DNA of 19,930 nucleotides from Bacteroidota bacterium (GTDB lineage: Bacteria > Bacteroidota > Bacteroidia > Flavobacteriales > Crocinitomicaceae): NCBI GenBank assembly GCA_029558435.1, contig JAKQEZ010000447.1, positions 1 to 19,930 of the forward strand, read 5' to 3'. Positions 15,877-19,930 of this stretch are shown in pieces. The notes beneath the pieces are model-generated. The model saw only the letters and a list, made by a program, of their open reading frames with translations. It made no database searches and was not told the DNA's origin. Position numbers and translations under genes: made by a program. The stretch's first letter is position 1; each line of letters starts with the position of its first letter.

Positions 15877-18018
15877 ATGAATAAATTAAAAGTCTATTTT
15901 CTAACGTTTTTAGTTAGCTTTTCGTTTTTGTTTGCACGTGCCGACGAAGGAATGTTGCTTCCATTATTGATTGGAAGAAGTTATGAGCAAATGAAAAAAT
16001 ATGGGTTAAACTTAACTCAAGAAGAAATTTACTCCATCAACCATTCATCATTAAAAGATGCTATTATTTCTTTTAATGGTTATTGTACAGGTGAAGTTAT
16101 TTCTAAAAATGGTTTGATTTTAACGAATCACCACTGTGGTTATGATGCAATTGCTGCAGCTTCAACTCCAGAGCACAATTATTTAGATAATGGATTTTGG
16201 GCTAAAAATCATCAAGAAGAAATCAAAACGGATTTGTTTGCAACATTTATTGTAAGAATTGAAGATGTTACCAATAAAGTAAATACTGTTTTGAATGCTA
16301 ATATGACCGAAGCTGAAAGAGCTGCAAAAGCGCAAGAGGTTGGTAAAATTATTGCAAAAGAAGCAACAAATGGTACACATTACGAAGCATTTGTGAGAGA
16401 TTTTTATGATGGCAACGAATATTATTTGTTTGTTACAGAGAAATTTACAGACATTCGTTTTGTAGGAACACCTCCACAATCGGCTGGTAAATTTGGTGGC
16501 GATACAGACAACTGGATGTGGCCTCGTCACACTGCTGACTTTTCAATTTTTAGAATTTATTCTGGAAGAGATGGAAAACCAGCACCTTATTCTGCTGACA
16601 ACGTTCCTTATACTCCAAAACACCACTTACCTATTTCGTTAAAAGGAGTAAAAGAAAATGATTTTGCAATGATTATGGGATTCCCAGGAAGAACAGATCG
16701 TTATTTATCATCTTGGGGTGTTGAGCAAACTGTAAGTATAGAAAAACCTAAACGTGTTGAATTGCGCGCAGCAAAAATGGACGTAATGAAACGCTACATG
16801 GACCAAGATGTTGCTGTTCGTTTGAAATATTCTTCTGAATATGCATCAGTTGCTAACTATTGGAAAAACTTCCAAGGAGAAATTTTGCAAGTTAAAAACA
16901 ACAAAGTAGTTGCAAAAAAACAAGCCATTGAAAAACAATTTGAAGCATTTGCAAATGACAAAGATGAATACAAAAACGTATTGAGTACATTTGCATCTAG
17001 CTTTAAAACGTTGGAAAGTGTGGTGCTAATCAAAGCATATCAATCAGAATTTGTATTTTCTGTTAATGCTGCGTTATTGGCATACCGCTATAAAATGTAT
17101 AAAGATGCTGCTAATTCGGGTAACAAAGAAAGAGCGGATATGATTTTAGCATTTACAAACAATGCTGCAAATGAATATTTTGCGAACTCTTCTATGGCAA
17201 TTGAATCGGATATTGTTGCTGAAATCTTAAAACAATATGTGAAAGATATTCCTGCAAGTCAGCAAGGTGAATTCACTAAAAAAATTGCTGCTAAAGGAGA
17301 AAAAGGCATCAATAGTTTTGTAAAAACTATGAAAGCAAAATCTATTTTCTTTAATAAAGCGTTGTTTGACAAATTTGTAGCAAATCCTTCTACAAAAACG
17401 TTGGATAAAGATCCTTTGTTTAAGTTAATTGCTGACATTTCTGCGGCTTATGAAAAAGCATTAGCAACTCCAGAAATTCAAAAAGCAACTGATGATTTGA
17501 AAAAAGCAAACAGAGATTTTACTAGAGGTGTTCGTTTGATGATGCCGAATAAAGAATTCTATCCAAATGCTAACTCTACGTTGCGTTTAACTTACGGTCA
17601 AGTTTTACCCTATTCTCCAAAAGATGCGGTTTATTATGACTATGTAACAAGTTTGGACGGAATGATTCAAAAAGAAGATTTAACAAATCCTGAGTTTCAC
17701 ATTGACCCTCGCATCAAAGAAGTATATGCTAAAAAAGATTGGGGACAATATGCCGACAAAGAAAGAGGTTATGTAGTTGCCAACTTTTTGAGTAACAACG
17801 ACATTACAGGAGGTAACTCTGGTTCTCCAGTTATCAACGCAGATGGTCATTTGATTGGAACTGCATTTGATGGAAACTGGGAAGCAATGTCAGGAAATAT
17901 TTTCTTTGAAGAGAAAGTTCAACGTACAATTTCATGCGATATTCGTTACATTTTATGGTTAGTTGACCGTGTGTATGGTGCACAAAACCTAATTGACGAA
18001 ATGACATTGGTGAAATAA
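15877..18018 (+). CDS. Dipeptidyl-peptidase of family S46 (DPP7 type)
   Basis: A 713-residue exported serine peptidase with a chymotrypsin-like catalytic domain split by a helical domain. It removes dipeptides from peptide N-termini in the periplasm. I chose ATG 15877, not 15769, because the promoter lies between them and a clean signal peptide (residues 1 to about 22, LFARA-D) then follows. In this numbering the triad is H86 in LTNHHCGYD, D221 in RHTADFS and S648 in GGNSGSP. Ser648 has the same number as in Porphyromonas gingivalis DPP7. Position 666, 18 residues later (AFDGNWE), is Gly as in DPP7; DPP11 has Arg there and prefers acidic P1 residues. Hydrophobic P1 preference is therefore predicted. 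It is a single-gene unit ending in a strong terminator and is typical of Bacteroidota that use peptides as food. Confidence 0.95.
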   Translation: MNKLKVYFLTFLVSFSFLFARADEGMLLPLLIGRSYEQMKKYGLNLTQEEIYSINHSSLKDAIISFNGYCTGEVISKNGLILTNHHCGYDAIAAASTPEHNYLDNGFWAKNHQEEIKTDLFATFIVRIEDVTNKVNTVLNANMTEAERAAKAQEVGKIIAKEATNGTHYEAFVRDFYDGNEYYLFVTEKFTDIRFVGTPPQSAGKFGGDTDNWMWPRHTADFSIFRIYSGRDGKPAPYSADNVPYTPKHHLPISLKGVKENDFAMIMGFPGRTDRYLSSWGVEQTVSIEKPKRVELRAAKMDVMKRYMDQDVAVRLKYSSEYASVANYWKNFQGEILQVKNNKVVAKKQAIEKQFEAFANDKDEYKNVLSTFASSFKTLESVVLIKAYQSEFVFSVNAALLAYRYKMYKDAANSGNKERADMILAFTNNAANEYFANSSMAIESDIVAEILKQYVKDIPASQQGEFTKKIAAKGEKGINSFVKTMKAKSIFFNKALFDKFVANPSTKTLDKDPLFKLIADISAAYEKALATPEIQKATDDLKKANRDFTRGVRLMMPNKEFYPNANSTLRLTYGQVLPYSPKDAVYYDYVTSLDGMIQKEDLTNPEFHIDPRIKEVYAKKDWGQYADKERGYVVANFLSNNDITGGNSGSPVINADGHLIGTAFDGNWEAMSGNIFFEEKVQRTISCDIRYILWLVDRVYGAQNLIDEMTLVK

Positions 18019-18036
18019 TAAATAAGGAATTCATTC

Positions 18037-18070
18037 AAAAACTGCATCAAGAAATTGGTGCAGTTTTTTT
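18037..18070 (+). terminator. Rho-independent terminator of the S46 peptidase gene
   Basis: Bases 18037-18048 pair with 18057-18068 in a 12-bp stem (one G-T wobble) with an 8-base loop, ending in seven T at 18064-18070. It starts 18 bases after the stop codon. Confidence 0.9.
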
Positions 18071-18094
18071 GTGCCGCAGAATTTATAGGACATG

Positions 18095-18127
18095 AAAAAA
18101 GGCATCAGATAAACTCCAATGCCTTTT
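18095..18127 (-). terminator. Rho-independent terminator of glyQS
   Basis: Bases 18097-18105 pair with 18119-18127. Read on the minus strand, a 9-bp stem (AAAAGGCAT/ATGCCTTTT) ends in six T. It lies 19 bases after the stop of the glycyl-tRNA synthetase gene and back to back with the plus-strand terminator. Confidence 0.85.
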
Positions 18128-18145
18128 ACAAAAATCTATTTTTAG

Positions 18146-19690
18146 TTAAACTAACTGATTTAATAAACTTCTAAGGTTTACTTTCTCATCAATTTTTTGG
18201 CGTAAATCTGCAATGGCAACACGCTCTTGAAGCATGGTATCTCTATCGCGGATGGTTACTGTATTGTCTTCCAACGTTTGGTGATCTACCATTACAGAAT
18301 AAGGCGTACCAATGGCATCTTGTCTTCTATAACGTTTTCCTGGCGAATCTTTTTCGTCGTATTGGCAATTGAAATCCAAACGCAAAGAATTGTAAATTTC
18401 TTGTGCTTTTTCTGGCAATCCATCTTTTTTAGTCAATGGCATTACAGCAACTTTGTAGGGAGCCAATGCAGGTGGAATGGACAACACAACACGTTCTGAA
18501 CCGTCTTCCAACACTTCATTTTTCAAAGCAGAACTTAAAATAGATAAAAACAAACGATCCAAACCAACCGAAGTTTCAACCACATACGGAACGTAGTTTT
18601 GATTTAACTCTGGATCAAAATACTGTAATTTTTTACCCGAATATTGTTCGTGTTGTTTCAAGTCAAAATCAGTGCGAGAGTGAATACCTTCCAATTCTTT
18701 AAAGCCCATTGGGAAGTTGAATTCAATATCTGTTGCAGCGTTGGCATAGTGAGCCAATTTGATATGGTCGTGAAACCGGTAATTTTCCTCTCCTAAATTC
18801 AACGCCAAGTGCCATTTTTTACGTGTTTCTTTCCAGTAATTGTACCACGTCATTTCTTCGCCTGGACGTACAAAAAATTGCATTTCCATTTGTTCAAACT
18901 CGCGCATACGGAAAATAAATTGACGTGCAATAATTTCATTTCTAAACGCTTTACCGATTTGAGCAATTCCAAACGGAATTTTCATTCTCCCCGATTTTTG
19001 AACGTTCAAGAAGTTTACAAAAATACCTTGAGCTGTTTCTGGACGCAAATAAATTTTAGAAGCATCACCTGCCACCGAGCCTAATTCTGTAGAGAACATT
19101 AAGTTGAATTGACGTACTTCTGTCCAATTAGCTGTTCCAGAAATAGGGCAAACAATTCCCAAATCAACAATTAAATTATAAACACCTTCCAAATCGTTGT
19201 TTTCCAACGTTTCGCGCATTCTATCTTCAATTTCTTTAATTTTTTGATTGTTGCGCACAACATTAGGGTTGGTTGCTAAAAACTGAGCTTCGTCAAAAGC
19301 ATCACCAAATTTCTTTTTAGCTTTTTCAACTTCTTTGGCATTTTTTTGATTGTATTTTTCAATGTGTTCTTCAATTAACACATCGGCGCGGTAACGTTTT
19401 TTAGAATCTTTGTTATCCACCAATGGGTCGTTAAACGCATCCACGTGTCCAGATGCCTTCCAAGTTGTTGGGTGCATAAAAATTGATGCATCAATTCCAA
19501 CAATGTTTTCGTGCAATTGCACCATTGATTTCCACCAATATTGTTTAATGTTGTTTTTCAATTCAGAACCTAATTGACCGTAATCGTAGATTGCTGCAAG
19601 GCCATCATAAATTTCAGATGATGGAAAAATGAATCCATACTCTTTTGCGTGCGAAATAACTTCTTTTAATTTATCTTCTCTTTGTTCCAT
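18146..19690 (-). CDS. glyQS: Glycine--tRNA ligase (dimeric GlyRS type)
   Basis: A 514-residue class II aminoacyl-tRNA synthetase that charges tRNA-Gly in the cytoplasm. It is the single-chain alpha2 type, not the alpha2beta2 GlyQ/GlyS type. Visible signatures: the N-terminal FPSSEIYDGLAAIYDYG segment (22-38), WKASGHVDAFNDP, the RPETAQGIFVNF glycine/ATP-site segment (216-227), motif 2 around FRNE (249-252), GIHSRTDFDL (335-344), motif 3 with GLDRL (376-380) and the anticodon-binding domain from about residue 408 (PPALAPYKVAVMPL). The region at about 85-180 is the usual insertion of this type. Length and motifs are normal. It is a single gene with its own promoter and terminator. Confidence 0.97.
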   Translation of the reverse strand: MEQREDKLKEVISHAKEYGFIFPSSEIYDGLAAIYDYGQLGSELKNNIKQYWWKSMVQLHENIVGIDASIFMHPTTWKASGHVDAFNDPLVDNKDSKKRYRADVLIEEHIEKYNQKNAKEVEKAKKKFGDAFDEAQFLATNPNVVRNNQKIKEIEDRMRETLENNDLEGVYNLIVDLGIVCPISGTANWTEVRQFNLMFSTELGSVAGDASKIYLRPETAQGIFVNFLNVQKSGRMKIPFGIAQIGKAFRNEIIARQFIFRMREFEQMEMQFFVRPGEEMTWYNYWKETRKKWHLALNLGEENYRFHDHIKLAHYANAATDIEFNFPMGFKELEGIHSRTDFDLKQHEQYSGKKLQYFDPELNQNYVPYVVETSVGLDRLFLSILSSALKNEVLEDGSERVVLSIPPALAPYKVAVMPLTKKDGLPEKAQEIYNSLRLDFNCQYDEKDSPGKRYRRQDAIGTPYSVMVDHQTLEDNTVTIRDRDTMLQERVAIADLRQKIDEKVNLRSLLNQLV

Positions 19691-19717
19691 GGTGAAATAT
19701 CAATGAAATTTAAGGTG

Positions 19718-19751
19718 CAAATATAGAGAATATAACTGATTAAAACAGCAA
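19718..19751 (-). promoter_or_regulatory. Promoter of glyQS
   Basis: On the minus strand TATATTTG (19725-19718) matches the -7 consensus exactly. A TTG (plus-strand CAA at 19749-19751) lies 23 bases upstream, at the long end of the allowed range. Transcription would start near 19711, leaving about 20 bases before the ATG. Confidence 0.55.
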
Positions 19752-19799
19752 GGATTGCAAGGTAGTGAATAAAAAAAGGAGACCTAAAAAGCACGAATG

Positions 19800-19827
19800 G
19801 TCGGAAGAAATTTCTTCCGACTTTTTT
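19800..19827 (+). terminator. Perfect palindromic hairpin with T-tract, no gene before it
   Basis: Bases 19800-19821 are a perfect 22-base palindrome (half-site GTCGGAAGAAA), followed on the plus strand by six T at 19822-19827. It has the form of a rho-independent terminator on the plus strand, but the nearest gene on its left (glyQS) reads the other way. On the minus strand the T-run is absent directly after the stem. Confidence 0.65.
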
Positions 19828-19861
19828 GTATTTATTAACCTTTAAATGTTGATATAAACAA

Positions 19862-19928
19862 CTGATTATCAATAAAATAACTTGTTTTTAAGCTTTATTT
19901 TACTTATCTTTAATGCTGATAATCAATA
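19862..19928. repeat. Pair of 13-base near-identical direct repeats
   Basis: CTGATTATCAATA (19862-19874) and CTGATAATCAATA (19916-19928) differ at one base and are 54 bases apart. They flank the predicted outward promoter and could be binding sites for a regulator, but chance in A/T-rich DNA is possible. Confidence 0.35.
19882..19912 (+). promoter_or_regulatory. Promoter-like element for a gene beyond the right edge
   Basis: TTG at 19882-19884, 20 bases, then TATCTTTA at 19905-19912 matches seven of the defined bases of the Bacteroidota promoter, the last G being A. It points out of the window. The region 19691-19930 otherwise contains only the glyQS promoter, the palindromic hairpin and the short repeats. 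Confidence 0.4.
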
Positions 19929-19930
19929 TA

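Noticed and set aside
19666..19872. Minus-strand open frame of 68 codons overlapping the glyQS start
   Set aside because: It runs across the glyQS promoter and the palindromic hairpin, has biased composition, and matches nothing recognisable.
1..19930. Defence island, mobile element, prophage or CRISPR array
   Set aside because: No nuclease, transposase, integrase, phage structural gene, terminal repeat pair or spaced repeat array was seen; gene content is housekeeping plus one biosynthetic operon.

Overview
The window is AT-rich and looks like the chromosome of a Bacteroidota member, most likely from Flavobacteriales. The evidence is: promoter boxes of the Bacteroidota type (TTG, about 17-23 bases, then TAnnTTTG) in front of several genes; no clear Shine-Dalgarno sequences; a family S46 dipeptidyl-peptidase; a very long TamB divergent from tsaD; an OmpA-domain lipoprotein-like gene; and a type II fatty acid/polyketide-like cluster of the flexirubin/aryl-polyene kind. 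The species cannot be named from this. No tRNA, rRNA, CRISPR array, insertion sequence or phage gene was seen.

Layout. 1-633 is the 3' end of a thiolase, followed by a strong hairpin terminator. 739-1530 is a short-chain dehydrogenase that meets an OmpA-domain envelope gene (1535-2713, minus) tail to tail. 2791-7377 (minus) is tamB, divergent from tsaD (7402-8424). From about 8481 to 14748 one tightly packed plus-strand operon encodes a hotdog thioesterase, an intact ketosynthase, a short degenerate ketosynthase-like protein, an acyl carrier protein, a second intact ketosynthase, a ketosynthase-like protein with Gln in place of the catalytic Cys, a membrane-anchored NodB-type deacetylase, a LolA-like periplasmic carrier and a FabZ-like dehydratase. 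It ends against a convergent hypothetical exported protein (14739-15653, minus). Then come an S46 peptidase (15877-18018, plus), back-to-back terminators, glycyl-tRNA synthetase (18146-19690, minus), an isolated palindromic terminator and a promoter that reads out of the right edge.

How it works together. The operon has the chain-extending half of a type II system (carrier protein, two active condensing enzymes, two inactive condensing-enzyme-like partners, a dehydratase and a thioesterase) plus envelope parts (deacetylase, LolA-like carrier). This suggests a polyunsaturated or aromatic acyl chain that is delivered to, or retained in, the cell envelope. A ketoreductase, starter-unit ligase or ammonia-lyase, acyltransferase, phosphopantetheinyl transferase and RND/MMPL exporter are not in the window, so either they are encoded elsewhere or the product differs from known flexirubins. 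The other genes are housekeeping (tsaD, glyQS, thiolase) or envelope/protein-degradation functions (tamB, OmpA-domain protein, S46 peptidase).
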